This document shows, piece by piece, positions 10,654-22,359 of a stretch of DNA of 64,000 nt. A model generated the notes under the pieces. That model searched no databases. It saw only the letters and a program-made list of their open reading frames with translations, and was not told the DNA's origin. The DNA lies in the NCBI RefSeq assembly GCF_005083845.1, contig NZ_CP034894.1:310001-374000 (forward strand). Reading direction: 5' to 3'. The translations under genes and the position numbers were made by a program. The first letter of the stretch is position 1. Each line of letters starts with the position of its first letter. Origin of the DNA: Buchnera aphidicola (Aphis helianthi). Lineage in GTDB: Bacteria; Pseudomonadota; Gammaproteobacteria; Enterobacterales; Enterobacteriaceae.

Positions 10654-11386
10654 AGTGGAATATTTTTTAAAATAAAATGAAAATTACTAGACATTAATTA
10701 ATATTTCAACAAATAATATACTATCTAAAATATTAAATTTTTAAAAAATATATATTTTAATAATTTTTTATAAATTATATTTATTAATCAGTATATGATT
10801 CAATAAGTAATTAAATAATTTTAATCAAGAATTTTCAAAAAATGGTTATAAATAAATATTATATTGTTAATTATATTTAATTAATATTTAAAATTTTTAT
10901 ATAAATTGATTATTATTTATTTGTTTTACAAATAGTCTAAAATCAAATTTTATATTTTAAATAAAAAATAATTATCTAAAATAATGTATAAAAAAAACTA
11001 AATAATTGTAGTTATTAATATTATATACATTAAATAAACAAAATATTTAACATTAAGAATACTTGTAAAGATATAAAACATAATCTTATTTTATAATTTA
11101 AAAATATTAATAATTAAGTCGTAATTACAACATATATAAAAAAAATAATAATTCATAAACTTTAAAAAATACATATTTTATAAATAATTTTTATATTATA
11201 TTCAATATATTATTTATTTTTTATTTCTTTTTTAATTTAAAATATTATAATTTTTTTAGTAAAATATTTATTTGAACTTTCAATGATTAATTAGTTATAT
11301 TTAAAATTATTTATTAAATTATGATAAAATATTATTTTCAATATAAAAATTTATTAAAAACATTTTAACTATAAAAGATATCTTTA
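10654..11386. other. 733-bp spacer without a gene (mfd-lolC)
   Basis: Divergent spacer between mfd and lolC, almost wholly A/T. I find no open frame with protein-like sequence and no tRNA. A small stem (TATTTGT/ACAAATA, 10918-10934) and a weak promoter-like pair near 11272-11301 are the only structures seen. In E. coli, ycfT lies between mfd and lolC, so this is probably eroded remains of lost genes plus the lolC promoter. Confidence 0.6.
11272..11301 (+). promoter_or_regulatory. Possible sigma-70 promoter for lolCDE
   Basis: TTGAAC (11272-11277) and TATATT (11296-11301) are separated by 18 bp, about 85 bp upstream of the lolC ATG. The -35 matches consensus in 4 of 6 positions. In DNA this AT-rich, -10-like words occur by chance, so this is only a candidate. 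Confidence 0.3.
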
Positions 11387-12586
11387 ATGTATAAGCCTAT
11401 ATATATATTTATTGGTTTACGTTATTTATGGAACTCTCATTTAACAAGTTTTAAAAAAATTATCACTATTTTATCTATTATAGGTACAAGTCTTGGAATA
11501 TCATCTATTGTTATTACAATATCTTTAGTTAATGGATTTCAAAATGAATTTCAAAAAAATATTCTATCGTTTGTTCCACATTTAATAATTACTAATAAAA
11601 ATTATTATATCAATGAATCAGAATTTCCTAGAAACATTTTAAAATCATCAAATGTTCAAAAAATATCTAGTTTTATTAATAGTAAAGTTTTAATTCAAAG
11701 CAAAAAAAATATAACTATAGGAGAAATTATTACTTTTAAAGAAAAAAATTATGATTCTTTTAAAAACTATAATATTACAAATATTTTATATACATTAAAT
11801 TCTAAAGAAAATAATGTAATCATAGGGAAAAAATTAGCAAAAAAATTAAATATCAATATTAATGATTCAATTAAATTAATAACTTTACCTAAAAGTAAAA
11901 AAAATTTTTTAACAAAACAATTCAATGAAAAAACATTTAAAGTCACTGGTTTTTTTTGTACAGAAAATGAAATTGATAATTATCAAATATTAATAAATAG
12001 TAAAATCGCTTTAACGTTTTTACACTATTGTAAAAATTATATTACTGGTTGGCGAATTTGGTTAAAAGATCCATTTTATTTTGATATAAATATGTTTAAA
12101 AAAATAAAAAATAACTTGATTTTATTAAATTGGAAATCAAAAGAAGGAGAATTATTTAAAGCAGTTCAAATTGAAAAATATATCATGTTACTTTTTTTTA
12201 TATTAATTTTATTAGTTGTAGGATTCAATATAATTATTACTTTAACAGTTAATATGATAGAAAAACAAAATGTTATTGCAATCTTACAAACACAAGGTTT
12301 ATGTCGAAAAAAAATTATGTTAATATTTATTACAATAGGATCAAGCATTTCTATAATTGGAAATTTATTAGGAATATTAATTAGTTTTACATTAATTTTT
12401 CAAAAAAAAATTTTAAACTTGTTAATCAATTTATTTTTTAACACTACTAATATTTCAATGAAAATTTTTCCTTTCCAAGTTTTTTTAGTTAATATTACAT
12501 TTATATTACTTTCTATTTTATCAATGTTATATCCAATTTGGAAAATCACCAAGTCAACACCTGCTAAAATTTTATCTCATGAATAA
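11387..12586 (+). CDS. lolC: Lipoprotein-releasing ABC transporter permease LolC
   Basis: Inner-membrane subunit of LolCDE, which extracts outer-membrane lipoproteins and hands them to LolA. The protein has 399 aa, the same as E. coli LolC. A first membrane segment (about 25-48), a large periplasmic domain and three C-terminal membrane segments (about 265-290, 310-340, 358-385) are visible, the MacB/FtsX-type topology. The motif NGFQNEFQKNIL after TM1 is typical. It overlaps lolD by 8 bp, indicating translational coupling. LolC and LolE are homologous; the assignment follows gene order (C-D-E) and the N-terminal sequence. Confidence 0.93.
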   Translation: MYKPIYIFIGLRYLWNSHLTSFKKIITILSIIGTSLGISSIVITISLVNGFQNEFQKNILSFVPHLIITNKNYYINESEFPRNILKSSNVQKISSFINSKVLIQSKKNITIGEIITFKEKNYDSFKNYNITNILYTLNSKENNVIIGKKLAKKLNININDSIKLITLPKSKKNFLTKQFNEKTFKVTGFFCTENEIDNYQILINSKIALTFLHYCKNYITGWRIWLKDPFYFDINMFKKIKNNLILLNWKSKEGELFKAVQIEKYIMLLFFILILLVVGFNIIITLTVNMIEKQNVIAILQTQGLCRKKIMLIFITIGSSISIIGNLLGILISFTLIFQKKILNLLINLFFNTTNISMKIFPFQVFLVNITFILLSILSMLYPIWKITKSTPAKILSHE

Positions 12587-13271
12587 TATAATTTTACAAT
12601 GTATTAATCTCACTAAATCTTATCAAGATAATATAAAAAAAATTCATATCTTAAAAAAAACATCATTTTACCTTAATAAAAGTGAAATAGCAGTTATTAT
12701 TGGAAAATCAGGCTCTGGAAAAAGTACTTTTTTACATTTAATAAGTGGTTTAGAAGAACCTAGTTCTGGAACTATTTTATTTAATGGTATACCATTAAAC
12801 TCTATGTCATCTAATCAAATAGCTAAATTAAGAAATTTACATTTAGGGTTTATTTATCAATTTCATCATTTACTTTTAGATTTTAATGTACTTGAAAATG
12901 TTGCAATACCATTGCTAATTAGTAATAAAAGTATTAAAGAAGCAAAAGAAAAATCATATGAAATATTAAAAAAAGTAAAATTAGAAAAAAAAATTGATAA
13001 ATATCCATCTGAGTTATCTGGAGGAGAAAGACAACGGGTAGCAATCGCTCGTGCTTTTGTTAATAAACCACAATTAATAATAGCAGATGAACCTACTGGT
13101 AATTTAGATTCTTATAATGCAAAAATAATTTTTGACTTAATATTTGAATTAAATAATAACTTAAATACTTCTTTTATAATTGTAACACATGATCTTTTGC
13201 TTGCAAAAAAAGCACATGTTTTATGTGAAATAAAACGTGGTCAACTAAATATAAAAAAAAATATTAAATGA
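12579..13271 (+). CDS. lolD: Lipoprotein-releasing ABC transporter ATPase LolD
   Basis: Cytoplasmic ATPase of LolCDE. It has 230 aa with Walker A GKSGSGKST (42-50), signature LSGGERQRVAIARAF, Walker B LIIADEPTGNLD and switch histidine in VTHD. It sits between the two permease genes, overlapping lolC by 8 bp and lolE by 4 bp (ATGA). It powers transfer of lipoproteins from the inner membrane. Secure call. Confidence 0.96.
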   Translation: MNNIILQCINLTKSYQDNIKKIHILKKTSFYLNKSEIAVIIGKSGSGKSTFLHLISGLEEPSSGTILFNGIPLNSMSSNQIAKLRNLHLGFIYQFHHLLLDFNVLENVAIPLLISNKSIKEAKEKSYEILKKVKLEKKIDKYPSELSGGERQRVAIARAFVNKPQLIIADEPTGNLDSYNAKIIFDLIFELNNNLNTSFIIVTHDLLLAKKAHVLCEIKRGQLNIKKNIK

Positions 13272-14509
13272 ATTTTTTACCTTTTTTTATTGCAAAACGA
13301 TTATATTGTCAAAATCATAAAAATCATGCAATGTTATTAATTTCTATTTTATCGAAAATAGGGATTTCTATTAGCGTTTTTATACTAATTATTAGTGTTA
13401 GTGCTCTTAATGGTTTTAAAACATTAATTAATAAAAATGTTTTATCATCTTTACCACATGGTATTATTCAATCAATAGATCAACCGTTTTTTTATTGGAA
13501 AGAAATTATTAAAAAAATTAATTGTATATCAGGAATTAATTATTCTGAACCATATATTTTAATGAATGCAGTTTTATTTAAAAAAAATCAAATTAGACTT
13601 TTTAATATTAAAAGTTTTAAAAACATAAAATATATAAAAAAATATTTTTCTTTTCAAAAAAAATCTTATCAAATATCACAGTTAAATAATTTTAAAAGTA
13701 ATCAAATAATTCTTTCTTCTAATTTATCTAAAGAATTACTAGTAAAGAAAGGAGATTGGATTGATGTAATGATTTTAGATAATAATTTTTCTTTCCAACT
13801 AAACAAAATAAAAATATTTTCTTTTCAGATTAAATCTATATTTAATTCTAATGGAATTTCAAATGCGAATATTGGACTAATTTCTTTTTCTTTTTTTGAA
13901 AATCATTTCAATATAAATAATTATATTAATACTATTGAATTATATATGTCTAATCCATTACAAGCTAATAAAATTATTTTAGATGTAGCTAAAAAAATTC
14001 AACAACCTGTTTTTTTATATACTTGGATAAATAATTATAAATATATATATGATGATATTAAAAAAATTAAAATAATAATATTTACGACATTATTTTTAAT
14101 AATAATAATTTCTTGTTTTAGTGTTATATCTATATCGTTACTTTCTATATCTAAAAGAGTAAAAGATATTGCTATTTTACGTAGTATAGGAGCTAATAAT
14201 ATTCTTATTCAATTAGTTTTTTTATATTATGGATTTCGTTTGGTTTTTATAGGAAATATAATAGGTTTAATAGCTGGTTTTATAACAGTTTTAAACTATA
14301 AACAAATTATGTTTTTTTTAGAAAAATATTTTAATAACAATTTATTATTAAATAATATTTATTATCATCATTTTTTATTATTACAATTAAATCTATCAGA
14401 TATAATTATTATATTTTTAAGTACTATAATAATAGGATTAATTACAAATTGGTATCCTTCATATTACGCTTCAAAAATAAATCCTAGTAAAATATTAAAA
14501 AAATTTTAA
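13268..14509 (+). CDS. lolE: Lipoprotein-releasing ABC transporter permease LolE
   Basis: Second permease of LolCDE, 413 aa (E. coli LolE 414). It has one N-terminal membrane segment (about 22-48), a periplasmic domain and three C-terminal segments (about 270-297, 312-345, 378-400). The segment SISKRVKDIAILRSIGAN before the second TM is the coupling-helix region that contacts LolD. The ATGA overlap with lolD indicates coupled translation. An all-A/T palindrome followed by a T-run (about 14533-14557) may end the transcript. Confidence 0.93.
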   Translation: MNFLPFFIAKRLYCQNHKNHAMLLISILSKIGISISVFILIISVSALNGFKTLINKNVLSSLPHGIIQSIDQPFFYWKEIIKKINCISGINYSEPYILMNAVLFKKNQIRLFNIKSFKNIKYIKKYFSFQKKSYQISQLNNFKSNQIILSSNLSKELLVKKGDWIDVMILDNNFSFQLNKIKIFSFQIKSIFNSNGISNANIGLISFSFFENHFNINNYINTIELYMSNPLQANKIILDVAKKIQQPVFLYTWINNYKYIYDDIKKIKIIIFTTLFLIIIISCFSVISISLLSISKRVKDIAILRSIGANNILIQLVFLYYGFRLVFIGNIIGLIAGFITVLNYKQIMFFLEKYFNNNLLLNNIYYHHFLLLQLNLSDIIIIFLSTIIIGLITNWYPSYYASKINPSKILKKF

Positions 14510-14591
14510 TTTTTTCAAACGGTGTTAAAAATATTTTTAATTAATTAAAATTTTTTTATGAATATAATATAAATTTACAATCTATTAATAA

Positions 14592-15602
<1,011 letters not shown>

Positions 15603-15623
15603 TAAATTCAGATTGATAAAATA

Positions 15624-15650
15624 GCAGTATTAAGTTTTTCTTAATACTGC
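15624..15650. terminator. Bidirectional terminator between gapA and queF
   Basis: Perfect 11-bp stem GCAGTATTAAG/CTTAATACTGC with a TTTTT loop, followed by ATTTT on the plus strand and by TATTTTAT on the minus strand. It sits between convergent gapA and queF, so it can stop both transcripts. Confidence 0.85.
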
Positions 15651-15690
15651 ATTTTAAAAAAAATTATAAGAAATATTTAATAAATAATGT

Positions 15691-16482
15691 TTATTGTCTT
15701 GCTAATCTAACAAGAGAAGGTTTTAGAAAGCTATTACTACGCCATGGATTAATATCGATACCACCTCTTCTAGTATATCTTGCATATACACTAAGTTTTT
15801 TAGGATTGCAAATATTTTGAATATCATTAAATATTCTTTCTATACATTCTTCATGAAATTCATCATGATTACGAAAAGAAATTAAATATTTCAATAATGC
15901 AGCATGATTAATTTTTTTGCCAGTGTATATAATGTTTATTGATGCCCAATCAGGTTGCTGAGTTATAGGACAATTTGATTTAAATAAATTACTATATAAA
16001 GATTCAGTAACTAATTCTTTTTCTTCAAAAGAACTTTCAAGTAAAGATTTATTATAATTATATGATTTTATTGAAATATTTTGATTGTCTATACACGTAC
16101 CTGAAAACTTTGATATACCAATATTTTTAATTTGATTTAAGTTAAATAATTTTACAAAAACTTCTCCTATTACACAATTGTTAAGATCAAATGTAATTTT
16201 TTCTATTAAATTAACACTTTTTTTGAATTTAACTTGATTTAAACTATTTATATACAACTTTAAACTTTTAGATTCAATAATGTTTTTACTTGTTATATTA
16301 AATTCTAATCTAGCAATAGCAATTTGTGGTAATCCATTTACATTTAACCAAGATAGTTCATATAATGTCCAAATATCTTTACCGATAAATGGAAGATTTT
16401 TATAATTTATTTCAATATTTTTACGATGTTTTTTTCTTGGTATACCTTGCAATAAATTAAATTGGTTTGTTTTAACAATCAT
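15691..16482 (-). CDS. queF: NADPH-dependent 7-cyano-7-deazaguanine reductase (QueF)
   Basis: Reduces preQ0 to preQ1 in queuosine tRNA modification. The 263-aa protein is the long (YqcD) bimodular type, E. coli length 282. The substrate motif ESKSLKLYINSLNQ (70-83) lies in the first T-fold half. The active-site cysteine is C171 in SNCPITQQPDW, and the family C-terminus ends in RYTRRGGIDINPWRSN. About 19 N-terminal residues of the E. coli protein are absent, with no in-frame upstream ATG. In E. coli queF (yqcD) is elsewhere, so its place between gapA and fldA reflects lineage rearrangement. Confidence 0.94.
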   Translation of the reverse strand: MIVKTNQFNLLQGIPRKKHRKNIEINYKNLPFIGKDIWTLYELSWLNVNGLPQIAIARLEFNITSKNIIESKSLKLYINSLNQVKFKKSVNLIEKITFDLNNCVIGEVFVKLFNLNQIKNIGISKFSGTCIDNQNISIKSYNYNKSLLESSFEEKELVTESLYSNLFKSNCPITQQPDWASINIIYTGKKINHAALLKYLISFRNHDEFHEECIERIFNDIQNICNPKKLSVYARYTRRGGIDINPWRSNSFLKPSLVRLARQ

Positions 16483-16554
16483 ATTTGTTTCTTTTATATA
16501 ATAAATAAATTATAATAATATTTAATTTTTTAAAATAAATAATTTAATAATATT

Positions 16555-17064
16555 TTAAGAAAATTCAGAAATAATATTTTTTATCCATTGTTTGATTCGA
16601 ATTTTGGTTTGATCTGCTTGACGATCTTCGTCTAAAATTAGTCCTATAAAATAATCTTTATTTAATAAAGATTTAGAAGAATCAAAACTATAACCCTTTG
16701 TAGACCATTGACCAATTATTTGTGCTTTATTATTTTTTACAATTTTATATATTACACTTAATGCATCACAAAAATATTCGCTATAATCTTCTTGATCACC
16801 ACATCCAAAAAGTGCGACAGTTTTATTTAAAAAATTTATTTTTTTTAAAATAGGTAAAAAATCATCCCAATCACACTGCACTTCACCATAATACCAAGTA
16901 GGAATACCAAATATTAAATTTTTAAAACTTTCAACATCTTTTTTAGAAGCATTACTAATGTCGTATAAAACAGAATTATTTACTCCAATTTTTTTGTGAA
17001 TAATTTTTGCTATTTTTTCTGTATTACCAGTATCACTTCCAAAAAAAATACCTATTTTTTCCAT
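16555..17064 (-). CDS. fldA: Flavodoxin 1
   Basis: Small FMN electron carrier, 169 aa (E. coli 176). The phosphate-binding loop [12 protein letters not shown] is at residues 8-19 and the FMN-flanking loops [16 protein letters not shown] and [16 protein letters not shown] are intact. In this genome its likely clients include IspG (in this window), IspH and biotin synthase. It starts at an ATG that gives the standard N-terminus. Secure call. Confidence 0.96.
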   Translation of the reverse strand: MEKIGIFFGSDTGNTEKIAKIIHKKIGVNNSVLYDISNASKKDVESFKNLIFGIPTWYYGEVQCDWDDFLPILKKINFLNKTVALFGCGDQEDYSEYFCDALSVIYKIVKNNKAQIIGQWSTKGYSFDSSKSLLNKDYFIGLILDEDRQADQTKIRIKQWIKNIISEFS

Positions 17065-17352
17065 ATTTTTGCCTATTTATTAAAATATCTCTTATTTAAA
17101 TATTTAAAATTAAATTTTACTTTAAAAATATAAATTAATACAAATATTTTTAAAAAATATATAAAACTACATTTATTTCAATCATAAAATTTTTATAATT
17201 TATTTTTATATTTTTTATATTAACTTAATGTTTTAAAAATATTTTTTATTTTCAACTTACCATAAAATAATTGTTTTTAAAAATTCACTAATATTTTAAT
17301 ACAAACTATAATATGTTATTTTTATAAATATAAAAACTTAAAAATTTAAACT

Positions 17353-18795
17353 ATGAATAAAAATTTAATATGGTTTCGTAATGACCTTCGTATATATGAT
17401 AATACAGCTTTACATCACGCATGTTTATCTGATGTAAATGAAGTGATGGGTTTATTTATTTTTACTCCCAAACAATGGAATAATCATTGTGTTGCTATTA
17501 AAAAAATATCTTTTCTTTATCAAAATCTTATATTTTTACAAAAAGAATTATTGAAATTAAACATTGTTTTATATCATCACGAATGTACTGACTTTTCAAA
17601 TTCAATAGAGTATTTATTATATTTTTGTCAAAAAAACAAGATTAATCATTTATTTTATAATTATCAATATGAAATAAATGAAAAAAATAGAGATAACTTA
17701 ATAACACGTAAATTACATACACAAGGTATTTCTGTTAAAGGTTTTCATGATAATCTTTTAATTAAACCTGATAAAATAAAAAGTAAAGATAATAAACCTT
17801 ATAAAAAATTTTATTTTTTTAAAAAAAAAATAATAGAATGTTTATCAAAAAAAATTCCAATATGTTTTCCTGTTCCTAGAAAAAGAATTTTTAATCATGA
17901 TAATATATTTCAAGTATGTTTGATTAAAAATTATAATATAAATTTTAATCAAAATTTGTTTCCCATTGGAGAAAAAGAAGCTATTAATAAATTGAAATAC
18001 TTCTGTACCAATAAAATTGAAGATTATTTTTTAAAAAGAAATTTTCCATCTTTAAATAATACTAGTATGCTCTCTCCTTATTTATCTTTAGGAATAATAT
18101 CTACAAGACATTGTTTACAAATGGTTTTAAACAAATATAAAACAAAATCATTAAATACAATACTCAATTCATCTTGGATAAATGAAATAATATGGCGTGA
18201 ATTTTATTATCACTTACTAATCAATTTTCCTATACTCAGTAAATCTCAATCGTTACTCACATGGGAAAAAAAAATTAATTGGGAAAATAATTTAAATTAT
18301 TTTAATGCTTGGAAAAATGGAAGAACTGGTTTTCCTATCATAGATGCTGCTATGAGACAATTAAACAAAATTGGATGGATGCATAATCGATTAAGAATGA
18401 TTACATCTAGTTTTTTAGTTAAAAATCTTTTAATTGATTGGAGACAAGGTGAAAAATATTTTATGTATCATTTAATTGATGGGGATTATGCATTGAATAA
18501 TGGAGGATGGCAATGGTCTGCTTCTATTGGCAGTGATTCAACACCTTATATACGTGTTTTTAATCCGTTACGTCAATCTAAAAATTTCGATAAATTAGGT
18601 GTTTTCATCAGAAAATATCTACCTGAATTAAAAATGGTACCAAATAATTATATTCATAATCCATATGAATGGACAATTAAACATAATTATAGAATCGATT
18701 ATCCAAAGCCAATTATTGATTATGCAAGTAGTAAAGAAAAATTTTTTTTAGTATATAAATTAGCTCAATCATTTTTAACAAATAAAAAGGATTAA
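17353..18795 (+). CDS. phrB: Deoxyribodipyrimidine photolyase
   Basis: Light-driven repair of cyclobutane pyrimidine dimers. It has 480 aa (E. coli 472) with an N-terminal antenna-binding alpha/beta domain (LIWFRNDLRIYDN, residues 4-16) and a C-terminal FAD-binding domain carrying WRQGEKYFMYHLIDGDYALNNGGWQW-type core sequence and the SDSTPYIRVFNP segment. A run of ten A residues at 17821-17830 is kept in frame. ybgI follows 5 bp downstream, as it does in E. coli (phrB near ybgI). Retention of a light-dependent enzyme in a reduced genome is known for Buchnera. Confidence 0.96.
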   Translation: MNKNLIWFRNDLRIYDNTALHHACLSDVNEVMGLFIFTPKQWNNHCVAIKKISFLYQNLIFLQKELLKLNIVLYHHECTDFSNSIEYLLYFCQKNKINHLFYNYQYEINEKNRDNLITRKLHTQGISVKGFHDNLLIKPDKIKSKDNKPYKKFYFFKKKIIECLSKKIPICFPVPRKRIFNHDNIFQVCLIKNYNINFNQNLFPIGEKEAINKLKYFCTNKIEDYFLKRNFPSLNNTSMLSPYLSLGIISTRHCLQMVLNKYKTKSLNTILNSSWINEIIWREFYYHLLINFPILSKSQSLLTWEKKINWENNLNYFNAWKNGRTGFPIIDAAMRQLNKIGWMHNRLRMITSSFLVKNLLIDWRQGEKYFMYHLIDGDYALNNGGWQWSASIGSDSTPYIRVFNPLRQSKNFDKLGVFIRKYLPELKMVPNNYIHNPYEWTIKHNYRIDYPKPIIDYASSKEKFFLVYKLAQSFLTNKKD

Positions 18796-18800
18796 ATTAT

Positions 18801-19544
18801 ATGGAAAATTTCATTTTAGAAAAAATTATTAATAAAAAATTATTTAACAACTATAATAAAGATATAGTACCCAATGGATTACAAATAGAAGGAGATAAAA
18901 TAGTTAAAAAAATAATTACAGGTGTTAGCGCTTGTCAAGATTTATTAAATTCAGCTTTATATTACAAAGCTAATGCTATTATTGTTCATCATGGATATTT
19001 TTGGGAGAAAGAATCTAAATATATTCAGAATGTACAAAGAAATAGATTAAAAACTATACTTTCTAATAATATTAATTTATACAGTTGGCATATGCCATTA
19101 GATATTCATCCAGAATTAGGTAATAATATACAAATTGCTAAAAAATTAAATATTTCTATTAAAGGTGAAATTTTACCTTATGTATTATGGGGTTTTTTAG
19201 AACACAAAATTAATGCTTTTGACTTCGCTAATAAAATAGAAAAGGTTTTTAAAAAAAAACCTATACATTTTTATAAAAACGCTCCGGATTATATTAATCG
19301 TATTGCATGGTGTAGTGGTCGAGGACAAAATTTTATTAAACAAGCATACAAATTTGGAATTGATGCTTTTTTAACAGGAGAAATTTCTGAAGAAACAATA
19401 TATATCGCTAAAGAATTAGGTGTTCATTTTTTTTCAATTGGACATTACTGTAGTGAGAAATATGGAATTAAATCTTTAGGAAAATGGTTGCATAAAACAT
19501 ATAATTTAGATGTTATGTTCATTGATGTTTATAATCCTGCGTAA
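18801..19544 (+). CDS. ybgI: Nif3-family metal-binding protein YbgI (GTP cyclohydrolase I type 2 homologue)
   Basis: Conserved protein of the NIF3/DUF34 family, 247 aa as in E. coli YbgI. Metal-ligand motifs are visible: IIVHHGYFW (about 62-70) and, near the C-terminus, FSIGHYCSEKYG. The segment SGRGQNFI and DAFLTGEIS are family hallmarks. The family forms toroidal hexamers with a di-metal site; its biochemical role is unsettled, with links to metal insertion or cofactor hydrolysis. AGGATT serves as ribosome-binding site within the phrB end, so it is co-transcribed with phrB. Confidence 0.93.
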   Translation: MENFILEKIINKKLFNNYNKDIVPNGLQIEGDKIVKKIITGVSACQDLLNSALYYKANAIIVHHGYFWEKESKYIQNVQRNRLKTILSNNINLYSWHMPLDIHPELGNNIQIAKKLNISIKGEILPYVLWGFLEHKINAFDFANKIEKVFKKKPIHFYKNAPDYINRIAWCSGRGQNFIKQAYKFGIDAFLTGEISEETIYIAKELGVHFFSIGHYCSEKYGIKSLGKWLHKTYNLDVMFIDVYNPA

Positions 19545-19604
19545 TTATTAAAAATTATTTTCTTTAAATTTAATAAATAATTCATCAACACTTTAGATAA
19601 AATT

Positions 19605-22343
19605 ATGAATAAAAATATACTAAAAAAAATGTTTGATTCTTCTTGGTTATCTTCCAATAATCAAGAATATATTGAGTTTATATATCAAGAATTTTTAAAA
19701 AAGCCATCATCTATTGATGATACATGGCAAAAAGAATTTATAAAATTATCTATTAGTAATACAAATAAAAAAAAAGAATTAAAAAAATCAGATCAACAAA
19801 ATAATAATAAATTAAATAAAAAAGTTAATCAGATGATTAACTTATTTCAAAAAAAAGGGTATAAAAAATCTTTAATAGATCCTCTTCAATTAAAAAAACA
19901 AAAAAAATACTCATATTTAGAATTATTATTTTATGAATTTAATAAAGATGAGTTAGAAGAAATAGTAGAAATTAATTTTCAAAAAAATTCTAACTATAAA
20001 ATAAAAATAATAGATTTGTATAATAAATTAAATAGTAAATATTGTAGTTCTATTGGTTTTGAATATATGTATATTGATAATGTATACCAAAAAAAATGGA
20101 TTACAGAATATATAGAATTATATTTTAAAGAAAATTTAGTCTCAAACCAAAAAAAAATACAATGCTTAAAAGAAATAATTTATGCAGAAACTTTTGAAAA
20201 ATATTTAGGCAAAAAATTTGCTGGTACAAAACGATTTTCTTTAGAAGGGGCAGAAACACTTATTACAATATTACATGAAATAATAAATTATTCAAAAAAC
20301 AATAATATTTCAGATATTATTATAGGTATGGCACATAGAGGCAGATTAAATGTATTAGTAAATATGTTCAATAAAAATCCTAAAATATTATTTGATGAAT
20401 TTGCTGGTAAGAACATATCTATAGAAAAAAGCGGGGATGTTAAATATCATATGGGAGGTTCCTCTAATATTAAATATAAAAACAAAATAATTAATTTAAA
20501 ATTAGAATACAACCCATCACATTTAGAAATAATAAATCCAGTAATTCTTGGTGTCGCAAGAGCATCTATAGATAAATCAAAATATTTTAAAAACCAAGTT
20601 TTATCTATTAGTATTCATGGAGACGCTTCAATTATTGGGCAAGGCGTAGTACAAGAAACATTAAACATGTCTCAAACTGAAGGTTATACAATAGGTGGTA
20701 CAGTTCACATTGTAATTAATAATCAAATTGGTTTTACTACTTCTAACCCTAAATACCTTAGATCTAGCAAACATTGTACCGATATTGCAAAATTAATTCA
20801 AGCACCTATTTTTCATGTTAATTCTGACGATATAGAAGCTTCTATTTTTTCTATTCAGTTAGCTTTAGATTTTAAAAAAAAGTTCAATAAAGATGTTTTT
20901 ATAGATTTAGTATGTTATAGAAGACATGGTCATAACGAAGTAGATGATCCCTTTGTTACTCAACCTATTATGTATAAAAAAATTCAAAATCATCCTACGA
21001 TAACTCAAATATATTCTAATTTATTAATTAAAAAAAAATTAATTACATCTAACGATGTTAATAAAATTGTAGAACAATACTCTCATAAATTAAAAATAGG
21101 AAAATCAATTTTTTCTGAAGAATATATAGATTTTCAATATAGAGATTTAAACAGTTTAAAAATTCAAAAAAATTCGAAGAAAATAAATTTGAAAAATATT
21201 CAACAATTACTATACTCTATTAATACTATTCCTCCATATATTCAAGTGCATCCAAGAGTTAAAAAAATTTATCAAGATAGAATTGAAATGTCTAACGAAA
21301 AAAAACCATTTGATTGGGGTGCTGCCGAATCTTTAGCATATGCAACAATACTTAGTGAAGGTATTTCATGTCGTCTTTCGGGTGAAGATATTAGAAGAGG
21401 AACTTTTTTTCATCGTCATGCTTGTATTCACGATCAAGGTAATGATTCTATTTATATACCTTTACAAAATATTAAAGATAATCAAGGAAAATTTGAAATT
21501 TGGGATTCTGTTTTATCAGAAGAAGCAGTTTTAGCTTTTGAATATGGATATTCATTATACCCTTCAAATACGCTAACAATTTGGGAGGCACAATTTGGAG
21601 ATTTCGTTAATGGAGCTCAAGTGGTTATCGATCAATTCATTAGTTCTAGTGAACAAAAATGGAATAAAACATCTAATTTAGTTATGTTTTTACCCCATGG
21701 TTACGAAGGACAAGGACCAGAACATTCTTCAGGAAGAATTGAACGATTTCTTCAACTCTGTGCACAAAATAATATACAAATTTGTATTCCTACTAAATCT
21801 TCACAAATATTTCATTTATTAAGAAGACAAATTTTGAATCATATTTATAAACCATTAATTGTTTTTACTCCTAAATCTCTTTTACGACATCCGATGGCTA
21901 CCTCTTCTTTAAGAGATATAGTGAATAACGATTTTAGTAAAGTAATTGATGAAATTGATTATAATATAAAAAAAATAAAACGTGTTATTTTTTGTGCTGG
22001 TAAAATATATTATGATCTTTTAGAATGTAGAAATAAAAATAACATTATGAATATTGTTATAATCCGCATTGAACAATTATATCCATTTCCTATTTATGAG
22101 ATATCCAATATATTAAAAAAATATTTTTATGTTCAAGATTTTGTTTGGTGTCAAGAAGAACCATATAATCAAGGTGCATGGTTTTATATAAAAAATTATT
22201 TATATGATATTTTACCATCTTCTGCTAAATTAAATTATATTGGTCGTTTATCTTCTGCTTCTCCTGCAGTAGGTCATATTTTACTACACAAACAAGAACA
22301 AGAAAAATTAATATGCAATGCTTTAAATTTAATAATTACTTAA
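19605..22343 (+). CDS. sucA: 2-oxoglutarate dehydrogenase E1 component
   Basis: Thiamine-diphosphate decarboxylase of the 2-oxoglutarate dehydrogenase complex. It has 912 aa (E. coli 933). Seen in order: an N-terminal E2-binding segment, the active-site stretch [10 protein letters not shown], the ThDP/metal region [21 protein letters not shown] followed by [10 protein letters not shown], and the C-terminal transketolase-like half ([34 protein letters not shown]). sucB follows at 16 bp. The other TCA enzymes are mostly lost in Buchnera, so the complex probably serves to make succinyl-CoA for lysine and other biosynthesis. Confidence 0.97.
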   Translation: MNKNILKKMFDSSWLSSNNQEYIEFIYQEFLKKPSSIDDTWQKEFIKLSISNTNKKKELKKSDQQNNNKLNKKVNQMINLFQKKGYKKSLIDPLQLKKQKKYSYLELLFYEFNKDELEEIVEINFQKNSNYKIKIIDLYNKLNSKYCSSIGFEYMYIDNVYQKKWITEYIELYFKENLVSNQKKIQCLKEIIYAETFEKYLGKKFAGTKRFSLEGAETLITILHEIINYSKNNNISDIIIGMAHRGRLNVLVNMFNKNPKILFDEFAGKNISIEKSGDVKYHMGGSSNIKYKNKIINLKLEYNPSHLEIINPVILGVARASIDKSKYFKNQVLSISIHGDASIIGQGVVQETLNMSQTEGYTIGGTVHIVINNQIGFTTSNPKYLRSSKHCTDIAKLIQAPIFHVNSDDIEASIFSIQLALDFKKKFNKDVFIDLVCYRRHGHNEVDDPFVTQPIMYKKIQNHPTITQIYSNLLIKKKLITSNDVNKIVEQYSHKLKIGKSIFSEEYIDFQYRDLNSLKIQKNSKKINLKNIQQLLYSINTIPPYIQVHPRVKKIYQDRIEMSNEKKPFDWGAAESLAYATILSEGISCRLSGEDIRRGTFFHRHACIHDQGNDSIYIPLQNIKDNQGKFEIWDSVLSEEAVLAFEYGYSLYPSNTLTIWEAQFGDFVNGAQVVIDQFISSSEQKWNKTSNLVMFLPHGYEGQGPEHSSGRIERFLQLCAQNNIQICIPTKSSQIFHLLRRQILNHIYKPLIVFTPKSLLRHPMATSSLRDIVNNDFSKVIDEIDYNIKKIKRVIFCAGKIYYDLLECRNKNNIMNIVIIRIEQLYPFPIYEISNILKKYFYVQDFVWCQEEPYNQGAWFYIKNYLYDILPSSAKLNYIGRLSSASPAVGHILLHKQEQEKLICNALNLIIT

Positions 22344-22359
22344 ATAATAGGAATAAAAA

